55,130 bases of DNA from CAZIKB01 sp964539665 (GTDB lineage Bacteria > Zhuqueibacterota > Zhuqueibacteria > Oceanimicrobiales > Oceanimicrobiaceae), in NCBI GenBank assembly GCA_964539665.1, contig CAZIKB010000031.1, positions 1-55,130 on the forward strand. Reading direction: 5' to 3'. The notes beneath the pieces were generated by a model. It was not told the origin of the DNA and did no database searches. It was given only the letters and a program-made list of their open reading frames with translations. Positions 18,261 through 28,600 of this stretch are shown in pieces. Every line of letters begins with the position of its first letter. Position 1 is the first letter of the stretch. Position numbers and translations under genes: made by a program.

Positions 18261-18386
18261 AAAATACTTTCAGACCTGCCCGATATCCTGCTTGTTATTC
18301 TACACCGCAGCCGATTACCCTGGATTCAGGAAGAAACCTGTCAAAACTTATGAATAACTTTTTAATAATCAAACATGAGGTTTAAA

Positions 18387-20147
18387 ATGAAAACTGGTGG
18401 AGCTTTTTTAATCCATCCTGTCTGTTATGAAGAAATTTTTACACGTGAAAAATTTTCGTCCGAGCAGCAGGAAATTGCAAAAACAGTAGAAGAGTTTGCA
18501 AAAGAGCGAATTCTACCAAACAAAAAGGATATTGAAAAATATAACAAAGAGTTAACCTTGCAACTGTTGCATGAATGTGGGGAACTTGGGCTATTAAGTG
18601 TGGATATTCCTGAAAAATATGATGGTCTGGGATTAGACAAAGTCACATCTGCAATTGTTGTTGAAAATCTCAGCAGCGGTATGTGCGCTTCTTTTGCAGC
18701 CACATTTGGCGCACATTCCGGAATCGGAACTCTTCCGATTGTTTTTTTTGGTAATGACGCCCAAAAACAAAAATATTTACCGAGACTTGGCACTGCAGAA
18801 CTCGTTTCAGCTTATGCTTTAACAGAACCAGAGGCTGGTTCAGACGCCCTGGCCTCTAAAAGTACAGCCATACTTACTGAGGATGGCAAATATTATATCT
18901 TAAATGGTACCAAACAATTCATTACCAATGGCAGTTGGGCGGATTTATTTATAACTTTTGCTAATGTGGCAGGGAATAAATTTACTGGCTTTATTGTTGA
19001 GCGAAAGATCCCTGGAGTTTCTCTTGGTCCTGAAGAAAACAAAATGGGTATTAAGGGTTCATCCACCTGCACTGTTTTTTTAGAAAATGCCAAAGTCCCG
19101 GCTGAAAATTTATTAGGCGAGATTGGCGGCGGGGCGGCAATCGCATTTAATACGCTTAACATTGGACGTTTCAAATTGGGAGCTGCTTCAGTAGGAGGTT
19201 GCAGAGCAGTTATTGAAGATGCGCTAAATTACGCTTCAGAAAGAAAGCAATTTGGCCAGGCTATTCGTAATTTCGATGTTATAAAAGGCTATTTTGCCGA
19301 TATGGTGATTAAAACCTTTGCTTTAGACAGCATTATCTACAGAACGGTTGGACTGATTGATGCTGCTGTTTCTCAAATTCCCGAGTCTTCTCCAACCTAC
19401 CATAAAGAAGTGTCAGAAGCTATCGAACGCTATGCTATTGAAACTTCCATGTGCAAAGTAGTTGGCAGTGAATCCTTATCATATATTGCAGATAGAGGAT
19501 TACAGATTTACGGTGGTTACGGCTATGTCGAAGAATACCCGATGGCCTCAGCAGTAAGAGACAATCGGATTGACCGAATATTCGAAGGGACCAACGAAAT
19601 TAATCGGCAAATTATAACAGGCTATTTTTTACGAAAAGCGCTTATGGAAGAACTACCTGTTCGGGAGGCAATTAAGAATGTAAACGTCGAAGCATTAAAA
19701 CAAAAATACGCAGGACTTGAACAAGTTAAGATATTAATTGAAGAAAATAAATCTTTGCAAATCGCAAAATCTCTAGTACTTTATGTTTTCAACGAAGCCA
19801 TTTGTAAATTTGGCCAGGATTTGAAAAATGAGCAGCAGCTTGGTGCAATGTTCAGCGATATGTTTATGGACATCTATTTGATGGATAGTGTTCTTGCACG
19901 TGTCACTCAGCAGTTTAATAATTCTGCATTTGATAAGATTTGGTTACTAATTGCTCGTTCACTTTGTACCGAAAAGTACGACTCAATAGCAACGTCTTCC
20001 AGACGAATTCTTTGTTCACTTCTGGAAAACAAAGCCCTGGATAAGAGTTTGTCTGACCTGAATTCTTTCAATCATGATATGTTATTAAAGACGAATGTGT
20101 TTGCACTTAAGAATGCAATTGCAGAAGATTTGTATTCAAAAAAATAG
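18387..20147 (+). CDS. fadE: Long acyl-CoA dehydrogenase with C-terminal extension (FadE type)
   Basis: FAD-dependent acyl-CoA dehydrogenase, first oxidative step of fatty-acid beta-oxidation; 586 aa, with about 200 residues beyond the 380-residue core, as in Bacillus FadE and very-long-chain enzymes. Core motifs are YALTEPEAGSDA, FITNGSWADLFITFA, GRFKLGAASVGG, ERKQFGQAI and IYGGYGYVEEYP; RIFEGTNEINR contains the catalytic Glu (E400). I chose the ATG at 18387 because GAGG lies 7 bases before it; the ATG at 18375 is the alternative. It opens an operon with a small gene, fadA and fadN and would feed 2-enoyl-CoA to FadN. An electron-transfer flavoprotein is not in the window. Confidence 0.92.
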   Translation: MKTGGAFLIHPVCYEEIFTREKFSSEQQEIAKTVEEFAKERILPNKKDIEKYNKELTLQLLHECGELGLLSVDIPEKYDGLGLDKVTSAIVVENLSSGMCASFAATFGAHSGIGTLPIVFFGNDAQKQKYLPRLGTAELVSAYALTEPEAGSDALASKSTAILTEDGKYYILNGTKQFITNGSWADLFITFANVAGNKFTGFIVERKIPGVSLGPEENKMGIKGSSTCTVFLENAKVPAENLLGEIGGGAAIAFNTLNIGRFKLGAASVGGCRAVIEDALNYASERKQFGQAIRNFDVIKGYFADMVIKTFALDSIIYRTVGLIDAAVSQIPESSPTYHKEVSEAIERYAIETSMCKVVGSESLSYIADRGLQIYGGYGYVEEYPMASAVRDNRIDRIFEGTNEINRQIITGYFLRKALMEELPVREAIKNVNVEALKQKYAGLEQVKILIEENKSLQIAKSLVLYVFNEAICKFGQDLKNEQQLGAMFSDMFMDIYLMDSVLARVTQQFNNSAFDKIWLLIARSLCTEKYDSIATSSRRILCSLLENKALDKSLSDLNSFNHDMLLKTNVFALKNAIAEDLYSKK

Positions 20148-20159
20148 GCGACTATTTTC

Positions 20160-20489
20160 ATGTCTTCGAAGCGCAAGAAATTTGACAAATCAGACTCATC
20201 AGAGTTAGGTGAGAAAGCCGAAAAACTATTCAGGGAAACTGCCAGCAAAAAAGGTTGGGAAATCAGCAATGCTTCGAAAGATGGAAACAAGCATGCTCTT
20301 AGGGACTTATTAATTCAAAAAAATGACCAAAGATTCAAAGTTGATGTTAAATTCCGAAAAAGGATAAACAGCGGCGACGCCGGTGTTCAGTATAAGTGGA
20401 TTTGGATTGAATTACACGGTGTTTGGGAGAATGACCGGGGCTGGCTTTATGACGGTGAAGCAGATTTGATTGCATTTGAAACACAATAA
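20160..20489 (+). CDS. Small protein with PD-(D/E)XK nuclease-like pattern
   Basis: 109-aa cytoplasmic protein. Pattern: basic N-terminus, helix LGEKAEKLFRETASKKGWE, then HALRDLLIQKNDQRFKVDVKFRK cut as HALRDLLI then VDVKF. An Asp in RDL and a later DVK would fit the D...(D/E)xK core of restriction-endonuclease-like folds. The end is WIWIELHGVWENDRGWLYDG and a final DLIAFE. This fold reading is my inference from a few residues. It starts 12 bases after fadE and is followed 232 bases later by fadA, so it sits within the beta-oxidation operon, where a nuclease is unexpected. It may simply be a conserved hitch-hiker. Confidence 0.6.
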   Translation: MSSKRKKFDKSDSSELGEKAEKLFRETASKKGWEISNASKDGNKHALRDLLIQKNDQRFKVDVKFRKRINSGDAGVQYKWIWIELHGVWENDRGWLYDGEADLIAFETQ

Positions 20490-20721
20490 TCATTAATTAT
20501 CGTAAAACAGGCTGACCGAATTGAATTGGTTAACAAATGTGTAGATTCGCAAAATTAGGTTGCAAAAGCGACAGATGCACATTACAGGGTTTACAGCAGA
20601 ATAAACCGACCTGATAAAAATACATTGATTGAGGCTGAAAAGTTGAAATCAATTAAATTTGTTGAATGAAGTAAATATTAGAATTAAATATATTAGCAGC
20701 ACTATTTAAAAGGAGTACACC

Positions 20722-21861
20722 ATGATAAATCAAGGTAGATTCACAGTAATCATCGATGCTGTACGCAGTCCAATCGGTGTAAAAAATGGTAAACTTGTTG
20801 GTATTCGTGCGGATGAGTTGGCCGCCAAGGTGGTAATTGGATTAATGGAAAGGAATCCAAAATTTCCGAAAGATAAAATTGAAGATGTGGTTCTGGGCTG
20901 TGCTTTTCCCGAAGCCACACAAGGTATGCTAATTGCTCGTGGAGTATCTCTGTTAGCAGGTATTCCCGCGGAAGCAGGCGCAAAAGTTGTCAACCGTTTT
21001 TGCGGATCTTCCATGGATGCTGTCCATCAAATTGACCGGGCAATATTGACGGGTGACATTGATGCGGGTATTGCAGGCGGCGTAGAAGATATGTTTTCGA
21101 TCCCAATGGGTGGCTATAATCCAAGTTTTCATCCGAAGCTGGCCGAATTACAATTTTATATGGGTATGGGCGAGACAGCAGAAAATCTGGCTAAAGACGG
21201 CGGTATTGATCGGGAAAAACAGGATGCGTTTGCAATCGCCTCCCACAAAAAAGCTCTGGATGCCCAGAAACAGGGTCGGTTGAGTAATGAAATTATCGCA
21301 ATTAAATCGAACGGTACGATTGTCGACAGGGATGAAGGTCCACGTGCACCGGATTTAGAAAAAGTAAAATCCTTGCAACCGGCTTTTTTGAAAGATGGGA
21401 CAATCACTGCCGCTACAAGCAGTCCAATTTCTATCGGTACTGCTGTCATGCTTCTGGTAAGTAATGAATTAACCATGAAATTGGACATGCAACCAAGAGC
21501 TCGCATTGTAGCCCGCGCTTTTGCTGGCGTCGATTGGACCCGCATGGGAATGGGCCCAATTCCAGCTACTGAAAAAGTATTAAAAAAAGCCGGCATGTCC
21601 ATCAAGGATATCGACGCTATTGAACTCAACGAGGCTTTTGCAGCGCAATCACTTTATGTCATCGAGAAAGCTGGGTGGTCAATGGATAAAATCAATCTCA
21701 ATGGCGGAGCGATTGCTTTAGGTCACCCGCTCGGTTGTTCTGGTGCGAGAATTCTAACCACCCTGTTAAATGTGTTGGAACAGAGAAAAGGAAAATTTGG
21801 TTTGGCAACTATGTGCATTGGCGGGGGACAGGGTATTGCAACAATCATTGAAAGATTATAG
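20722..21861 (+). CDS. fadA: Acetyl-CoA acyltransferase (3-ketoacyl-CoA thiolase)
   Basis: 379-aa thiolase that cleaves 3-ketoacyl-CoA to acetyl-CoA and a shortened acyl-CoA, the last step of beta-oxidation. Active-site residues are visible: C94 in NRFCGSSMDA, H335 in ALGHPLGCSGARI and C365 in TMCIGGGQG. The usual NDGAAA-like segment reads SIGTAVMLL here, a modest deviation. ATG with AAAGGAG about 10 bases upstream. The stop lies 9 bases before fadN, so the two are tightly coupled, as the subunits of the trifunctional system are elsewhere. Confidence 0.94.
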   Translation: MINQGRFTVIIDAVRSPIGVKNGKLVGIRADELAAKVVIGLMERNPKFPKDKIEDVVLGCAFPEATQGMLIARGVSLLAGIPAEAGAKVVNRFCGSSMDAVHQIDRAILTGDIDAGIAGGVEDMFSIPMGGYNPSFHPKLAELQFYMGMGETAENLAKDGGIDREKQDAFAIASHKKALDAQKQGRLSNEIIAIKSNGTIVDRDEGPRAPDLEKVKSLQPAFLKDGTITAATSSPISIGTAVMLLVSNELTMKLDMQPRARIVARAFAGVDWTRMGMGPIPATEKVLKKAGMSIKDIDAIELNEAFAAQSLYVIEKAGWSMDKINLNGGAIALGHPLGCSGARILTTLLNVLEQRKGKFGLATMCIGGGQGIATIIERL

Positions 21862-21870
21862 GGGGATGCC

Positions 21871-24216
21871 ATGAATGAAAAAATAGAAAAGGTCGCAATT
21901 CTTGGCGCTGGCGTCATGGGTGCGCAGTTGGCTGCCCATTTTTCAAATGCCGGAGTCCCATCATACCTGTTTGACCTGACTCAGGAAATTGCTGAAAATG
22001 GTCTCCAGGTAATTTCAAAATTGAAACCCGCCCCCTTATATAATCCTAAAACGATTTCACTTATTTCACCATGTAATTATGATGACCATCTTGAAAAACT
22101 GAAAGATGTGGATTGGGTGATTGAAGCCGTGGTTGAGCGTTTGGACATTAAACATTCATTATTTAAACGTATTGAACCTTATTTGAAAGATACCGCCATT
22201 GTCTCATCAAATACCTCCGGATTGGCCATTCAAAAAATGATGGAAACGATGTCCGTTGAATTTCAAAAAAGGTTTATGGTCACGCATTTTTTCAATCCAC
22301 CCAGATACATGCGCCTGTTAGAGATTGTTGGCGGAGACAATACTCAGGCTAAATATATTAAAAGCATTTCTGATTTCTGTGAAAATATGCTGGGCAAAGG
22401 TATTGTAGATGCCAAAGATACACCTAACTTTATCGCAAATCGTATTGGCACATTTGGAATGATGCTGACTATGAAGCTGACCAAGGAAATGAAATTAACC
22501 GTGGAAGAAGTGGACAAAATAACCGGAACGCTCGTTGGGCGCCCGAAAAGCGCATCATTCCGCACGGCTGACGTGGTTGGCCTGGACACCCTGGCGCACG
22601 TTGCCAACAACACCTATGAATTTTGTCAGGAAGACGAATCCAGGGAAATATTCAAAATCCCTGATTTTTTACAAAAAATGTTAGACAACAACTGGTTTGG
22701 CGCAAAAACCAAAAAAGGCTTTTATCAGAAAGTTGAAAAAGAAATACTGTCGCTTAATTTGGACTCATTCGAATACACCCCTCAAAAGCAGGTACGGTTT
22801 GATGGCTATCGAGTAGCGAAAAGTTATTCGAAGACTGCCGACAGGATTAAAGCGTTAGCATACAGTGATGATCCTGCCGGAAAGTTTTTTTGGGAAATAT
22901 TAGCTGGAACTTTGATTTACGCAGCTAATCGGGTTTCTGAAATTGCCGACGATATTGTGAACGTTGATAACGCCCTGAAATGGGGATTTGGCTGGGAGCT
23001 GGGACCATTTGAAACCTGGGATGCCATAGGTGTAGAACGATCCGTGAAGCGTATGGATAACGAAGGTAAAAAAGTACCCGCCTGGGTTACTAATATGATT
23101 GGTTCAGGCAAAGCGGACTATTATTCAAGATCAAATGGTAATATAACTTATTACGATTACAAAGGTCATGATTACAAAAAATCAGAGCAAAAACCTAATC
23201 AAATTAATTTACAATTAGAGAAGCAAAAAGGCAACGAACTGAAAAAGAATTGGTGTGCGAGCATAATCGATATTGGCGATGGTGTGGCCTGTTTAGAATT
23301 CCACAGTGTACTCCAGTCAATGATGAATCCAATCGACGCTTCTATCATTGATATGATGCAGGAGGCTTTGGATGTCGTGCCCAAATATGGATTTAATGGA
23401 TTGGTTATCGGTCATCAGGGCCAGCATTTTTCGGCGGGAGCCAACCTGGCGCTAATAGTCCAATTATGCGAAAATAATAAGTGGGATGAGGTGGAGGCTA
23501 TTAGCAAATCATTTCAGGATGTTACTCAAAACCTGAAATTCTCTTCATTCCCCGTGGTATCTGCACCATTTAATTTGTGTTTAGGTGGTGGTTACGAAGC
23601 GGCTGCTGCTGCTAATCGTATAGTTGCCTCAGCGGAATTGTATTGTGGGCTAGTAGAATTTGGTGTGGGTTTGATTCCCGGCGCCGGTGGTAATTTAAGG
23701 CTGCTTTTAAACAACATGACAGCCATGGAAAAAGCGAGAACTGGGCCCTTTCCAATTGTGCAAAAAGCCTTTGAGTCCATTGGTTTTGCCAGGGTTTCTC
23801 TTTCAGCAAAAGAGGCTGTTAAATTAGGTTATCTCACGAGAGAAGATCGGATAATAATTAATTCAGCCCAGTTAATTTATGAGGCTAAGAAAACGGCAAT
23901 TAAGTTAGGTGAAAGCTATGTACCTCCTCAACCACGAGAAGATATAATCCTTCCAGGAGAAGGGGGGAGGCTGGCCATTGAAAGCTCGTTGAAAGACCTG
24001 GTGAAAGCGGGCAAAATTTCGGAACACGATCAGTTGGTTGGCAATAAATTAGCTTATGTTTTAACCGGCGGAGAGAAGTCGTCTCTTACGCACCCTGTTG
24101 ACGAACAGTATATTCTGGATTTAGAACGTGAGGCTTTTGTGAGCCTTTGTGGTGAAAAATTATCACAAGACCGCATGCGCTATATGCTGAAAAAGGGTAA
24201 ACCCCTGAGAAATTAA
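21871..24216 (+). CDS. fadN: 3-hydroxyacyl-CoA dehydrogenase / enoyl-CoA hydratase fusion (FadN type)
   Basis: 781-aa bifunctional beta-oxidation enzyme. NAD-binding ILGAGVMGAQLAAHF is at residues 10-24, followed by VIEAVVERLDIK, SSNTSGLAI, MVTHFFNPPRYMRLLEIV and a second dehydrogenase domain. The C-terminal part (about 470-700) is crotonase-like: GHQGQHFSAGANLAL (oxyanion hole), LGGGYEAAAAANRIV and GLVEFGVGLIPGAGGNLRLL with the catalytic-type Glu. Dehydrogenase first and hydratase last is the Bacillus FadN order, opposite to E. coli FadB. It is the last gene before the strong terminator at 24267. With fadE and fadA it completes a fatty-acid oxidation set. Confidence 0.93.
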   Translation: MNEKIEKVAILGAGVMGAQLAAHFSNAGVPSYLFDLTQEIAENGLQVISKLKPAPLYNPKTISLISPCNYDDHLEKLKDVDWVIEAVVERLDIKHSLFKRIEPYLKDTAIVSSNTSGLAIQKMMETMSVEFQKRFMVTHFFNPPRYMRLLEIVGGDNTQAKYIKSISDFCENMLGKGIVDAKDTPNFIANRIGTFGMMLTMKLTKEMKLTVEEVDKITGTLVGRPKSASFRTADVVGLDTLAHVANNTYEFCQEDESREIFKIPDFLQKMLDNNWFGAKTKKGFYQKVEKEILSLNLDSFEYTPQKQVRFDGYRVAKSYSKTADRIKALAYSDDPAGKFFWEILAGTLIYAANRVSEIADDIVNVDNALKWGFGWELGPFETWDAIGVERSVKRMDNEGKKVPAWVTNMIGSGKADYYSRSNGNITYYDYKGHDYKKSEQKPNQINLQLEKQKGNELKKNWCASIIDIGDGVACLEFHSVLQSMMNPIDASIIDMMQEALDVVPKYGFNGLVIGHQGQHFSAGANLALIVQLCENNKWDEVEAISKSFQDVTQNLKFSSFPVVSAPFNLCLGGGYEAAAAANRIVASAELYCGLVEFGVGLIPGAGGNLRLLLNNMTAMEKARTGPFPIVQKAFESIGFARVSLSAKEAVKLGYLTREDRIIINSAQLIYEAKKTAIKLGESYVPPQPREDIILPGEGGRLAIESSLKDLVKAGKISEHDQLVGNKLAYVLTGGEKSSLTHPVDEQYILDLEREAFVSLCGEKLSQDRMRYMLKKGKPLRN

Positions 24217-24266
24217 ATGATAACACGCAGTACTTCCAACCATGCATAATTCCCCGGTTGTCAATT

Positions 24267-24328
24267 ATATGGAAGCCGCGATTCATCGAGATTTGAATAC
24301 AAAATGAATCCTGGCTTCCATATTTTTC
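24267..24328 (+). terminator. Strong terminator of the fad operon
   Basis: An 11-bp perfect stem, atatggaagcc (24267-24277) with ggcttccatat (24313-24323), has an inner attcat/atgaat pair (24281-24286, 24304-24309) and five T (24323-24327). Confidence 0.85.
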
Positions 24329-24370
24329 TCGTTATCAAACGCACTTCTAATATTATTAATAGGTAATTAC

Positions 24371-25618
24371 ATGAACATACTTGTACTAAATTGCGGCTCT
24401 TCTTCAGTAAAGTTTCAAATAATAGAAACAGACCTAGATCTTATTAAAAGCGACACCGATAGGCAGTTAGCGCGAGGTATACTTGAGCGCATCGGCAGTT
24501 TATCTTTAATCACCTTTGAAGCCGAAGATCAACCTAAAGTTAAAAAGGATGCTCCATTAAGAAATCATCGCGCCGCTATTGATATGGTTTTACGCTGGAT
24601 AATTTCACCCGAGTCTAAAATCGAGCATATTAATTCGCTTTCTGATATCCATGCAGTCGGGCATCGGGTGGTGCACGGGGGAGAAAAGTTTAACCGATCT
24701 GTAAAAATAACTAATGACGTCATTTCAGGCATTGAGGATTGCATTGAGTTGGCGCCGATTCATAATCCTGCAAATATTAAAGGCATTCGGGCAATTTCAG
24801 AACTTCTCGGCGAGGGTGTACCACAAGTTGCGGTTTTCGACACAGCTTTTCATTCGACAATGCCGGAAACGTCCTATATCTATGGCATTCCATATCAATT
24901 CTATCGCAGGTATAAAATCCGGCGGTATGGATTCCATGGAACTTCTCACAGGTATATAGCTTACCGTTATCGTCAAATGCAAAACCTGAAACTTAAAGAA
25001 GTAAACATTATCTCGCTGCACCTGGGAAATGGCTGTTCGGCTTGTGCTATAAAAAACGGCAATTCGTTGGACACTTCCATGGGATTTACTCCTTTAGAAG
25101 GCCTTCTTATGGGGACTCGATCCGGTGATGTAGATTTATCGGTTTTTGAATATCTTTATCATAAAGAAGGATTAAACTTTAGCGAAATACACAATCTCTT
25201 AAACAAGCGGTCAGGTCTCCTGGGGATTTCAGGACTTACCGGCGATATGCGGGAAATCATTGAAGAAGTAGAAGAAAATCAAGATCGAAGAGCCCAATTA
25301 GCCATCGATGTTTTTTGTAACAGAGTTAAAAAATATATTGGCGCCTATTTTGCTGAAATGGCCGGAGCCGATGCAATCATATTTACCGGAGGCATTGGAG
25401 AAAATTCACCCCTTATCCGGGAAAGAATTTGCGCAGGTCTTGAATGTTTTGGTCTGGATTTGAACTATGAGCAAAACCAGCGTGTGCGTTTTGGCAAAAC
25501 TGGAAAAATCTCAGAAGGAGAAAGTAAATTAGACGCCTTTGTTATACCTACAAATGAAGAACTCCTGATAGCGCGGGATACTTACAGGGTGATTGAAAAT
25601 GCACCTCGACGCTGGTAA
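24371..25618 (+). CDS. ackA: Acetate kinase
   Basis: 415-aa acetate kinase (acetate + ATP to acetyl phosphate + ADP, reversible). Motifs: ILVLNCGSSSVKFQI at the N-terminus, AVGHRVVHGGEKF, FDTAFHSTMPE, YGFHGTSHRYI, LHLGNGCSACAI, MGFTPLEGLLMGTRSGD, GLTGDMREI and FTGGIGENSPLIRE. Typical length is about 400. No phosphotransacetylase gene is adjacent, so acetyl-CoA interconversion depends on a pta elsewhere. It stands alone after the fad terminator and converges on the acyl-CoA synthetase fusion with only a 30-base gap. It may recover ATP from acetyl-CoA made by beta-oxidation (inference). Confidence 0.97.
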   Translation: MNILVLNCGSSSVKFQIIETDLDLIKSDTDRQLARGILERIGSLSLITFEAEDQPKVKKDAPLRNHRAAIDMVLRWIISPESKIEHINSLSDIHAVGHRVVHGGEKFNRSVKITNDVISGIEDCIELAPIHNPANIKGIRAISELLGEGVPQVAVFDTAFHSTMPETSYIYGIPYQFYRRYKIRRYGFHGTSHRYIAYRYRQMQNLKLKEVNIISLHLGNGCSACAIKNGNSLDTSMGFTPLEGLLMGTRSGDVDLSVFEYLYHKEGLNFSEIHNLLNKRSGLLGISGLTGDMREIIEEVEENQDRRAQLAIDVFCNRVKKYIGAYFAEMAGADAIIFTGGIGENSPLIRERICAGLECFGLDLNYEQNQRVRFGKTGKISEGESKLDAFVIPTNEELLIARDTYRVIENAPRRW

Positions 25619-25648
25619 TTGACAGAAGATAGACTGGTCAATCGTAAA

Positions 25649-28600
25649 TCATTTAATCACTTTCATCTCAACTAATTCATCTACCGAATCTTTCCTGATT
25701 ACTGATTCAATCGTTTTAACCATATTTCCGAATTGGTGGTCGATTTTAAAACCAAATTTGTAAAAATATTCAGGACGAAAAAAGCCAACTGTTACTATTT
25801 TTATACCCTGGTTGCGTAAGCGGTTAAAGAATTCATTCATTAAGCCATCGCTTACGCCCTTTTTGCGTTGGCGTTCAGCAACAACCACCTTTTCAAGGTG
25901 AACGGTCGAGTCATCTGTCTGAGAATAAAACAATCCACCGATAACCTGCATGCGCTCGTCCAGAATAACCAGGTATTGGTGATGCGGACGAAAATCCACG
26001 GGTAAATTGGTGAATCTGAATAAACGGTGAAGTTTAGCTATCTCTTTCGGACTAACCGGGTGACGGATTCTTAATTTATTACCATCATGGTCTTCAATAA
26101 AAACCACCAAATCAGTTTTATGTGTTCCATCGGCAGTCAGAGAAATAAGTTGTGCAGAAGCCTGTGGACTCAAATGTGGATAGGTCATACGTGTAAAAAA
26201 TAACTCCTCTTCCTTGCTAAAAGTTACCCGGCTTCGTAATTCAGACATTTTTTCGGGTAAAGCTTTTTCTGAAAGTTGTCTGCTTTTTATTTTCTGCAAA
26301 ATGTGATTCAATCCATCGAGTATTCTTACATCACTTTGAGCATAAATAGTATCTCTGAAAAATTGAATTCGGGTTCCCGGGTATTCTTTTTCCAAATTTT
26401 CAAGATCATAAGTTGTGAATAAATCCTGTAAGGTTTGATTCCGAGCTTGAACGGTAGCGGTCGGATTCAATTTAATCCATCGCGAATATCGTTGAATCGC
26501 AAAATGCAGACGTTTAGGCAAGTAGCCTTTTTCATGGACAGTTTTTATGAATGTGTTTAATTTTTGCTGAATTATTGATGAATCTTCATCAAGGGTCTTA
26601 TTCTTAAAAGACTCCAGAGTCTCTTCCAGAATTTTAATTCCCTCTTTTTCTCCTAACACTTCAAGAAAAGAAGAAAAAATTACATGCCAACTGCATTTCC
26701 CCCTGAGTTTATTGTATTGCGATTCTACAGCATCAATGAAGTACTTGCGAAAAGAGAGAATCATATCAGCAGTACTTAGAAAAGGTTTTCTTTCTGAAAT
26801 AGAAATTATTCGAAATCCGACCTGATAGTCATGAGAGGGTACAATGACATTGGCTGGCTTTGGATCCGCAATTTCTAATTGGCGGCCGGTCCTGTTCCAA
26901 AAGTCAATATAGGCGCTCAATCCACTCCAGGCAAAATAGGGCCAGATTTGTTGAATTCTATCAATCAATTCATCTTCAGGGTGCCGGTCTAATCTTTTAA
27001 CAAATTGTTCAACAGTATCGCCTGGTATGAATTCTTCAGTCCATAAATTGTATTCCGGCCAATAGCCGCCAAAATCTTCTGCTAATGGTTGTTTTCCTTC
27101 GGAAGCGCCGGCGCAAATGAGCCAGGTGATTTCAGCAGTAACGTCAATTTCAGATAAAGTATGATTAATGTTTATGGCTAAGTCAAAAGCTCCATGATGA
27201 TGGGTTTGTACGGTTACCCGGTAAACTGTTTTTCCATGCAAAGAACCGAGAAAGCTAATCCAGATGCCATAATGAGGCAGATCCTGAAGCCGGACTAAAG
27301 TTCCTCTGGAAAAAAGGAATATTGCCTCTCGAATTAATGGGATTGTTTCAATAGCATTGAACATTTTGGCTTTATCTTCTGGAGCAATACCCTCTTCAAA
27401 AGTGATAACATCTCCCCAGCGGTATTCCTCGTGAGTTTCGGTATCTACAGCAATTTTTTGATTTGAGCCTAACCACTGTCTAAAGTTCATGAGGAGTTTG
27501 TCCATACACCTGTTTGCATGAGATGCGACTTCTTTACTTTCTTTACACAATGACCATTTTACCAATTCCGCTCGAATAGATTTATACCAGACAGGGTGTA
27601 AATTACCATACGTTGTAATGAGATTTAATAGAGAGACAACAAAATTTTTAGTCGTTTTATAATTCTGCCAATGTACAGGAGTTGTATAACATTTCAAGAG
27701 AGAAAATATGTCGGTTATATGATTTTTCATGATGTCCAGATCACAAATATCTGAAATAATCTTCTCATCCAGAATTTGCTCATCTGTAATTAAAAAAGTT
27801 TCAAATATGGTTTTAACTTGTTCTCCTTTTTTATTTAATATTAGAATTTGAAAGGCTAATTTTTTTATGAAAAGATCTTTACACTGTGATGTCCGCAGGA
27901 GTACCTCTTTAGCAAGTTTTGCCAGTCCTTCCTTATTAGTTTTTATGACGGATTCAAGATAGTCCATAGCTTGAAATTCTAAACTCTGATTTTGCGTCTG
28001 AATAAAATATGCTGAATAATGAATGTTTTGCAATGTATTCACATTTTCTTCAATATTTTGTTTAAATCGGGAGCTGATCGTTCCAATGTATATGCGTGGG
28101 CATTTCTTGGTAATAATTGTAAGGTCAGAATATTTATCCTGCCGTAAATGAGTCCAGCGAAAAATCTCTTCACCGACAAACTTTTGAAGTGGTATGTTAC
28201 CCAACCAAAGTTTTGGGTTTGATATTAATTCTCGCAGGTCTAAAAAATTTCTCTCGGTAGAATACCAAAACGAGCCTAAACGAATCATACCTGGCTGTTT
28301 TGAGGATGCTTCAACTGATAACTTTGCTTTTGTGGGTTTCATAAATAGAGCGCTTTTTTCCAATTTTACATCATCAGGAGTTAAGCCTTTTTCTCTTAAA
28401 AACCAGTTGTCAATTCTGATCTCAAAATTGCCGACCACATAAGCTGCATAATCTTTGCTGTACATTTTCTCAATTACTACATTGAAATTATTTTCTACAA
28501 TTTTTCTTTTATAAGTGCCTTTTTGAGTAAGCTCTCCTTTTGAAGCATCAAAATCCCGGTCAACAATTGTAAAATCAGCAATTCTTTCATAGGGAGCAAG

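Larger units (their letters stand above)
18020..18386. other. Intergenic region: icd terminator and fad operon leader
   Basis: Contains the hairpin at 18119-18151, a possible promoter at 18232-18260, and the leader of fadE. A 39-codon open frame (about 18231-18350) has only an ATT as possible start and is not accepted as a gene. Confidence 0.5.

Noticed and set aside
18231..18350. 39-codon open frame in the fad leader
   Set aside because: Only an ATT as possible start and no recognised sequence; probably chance.
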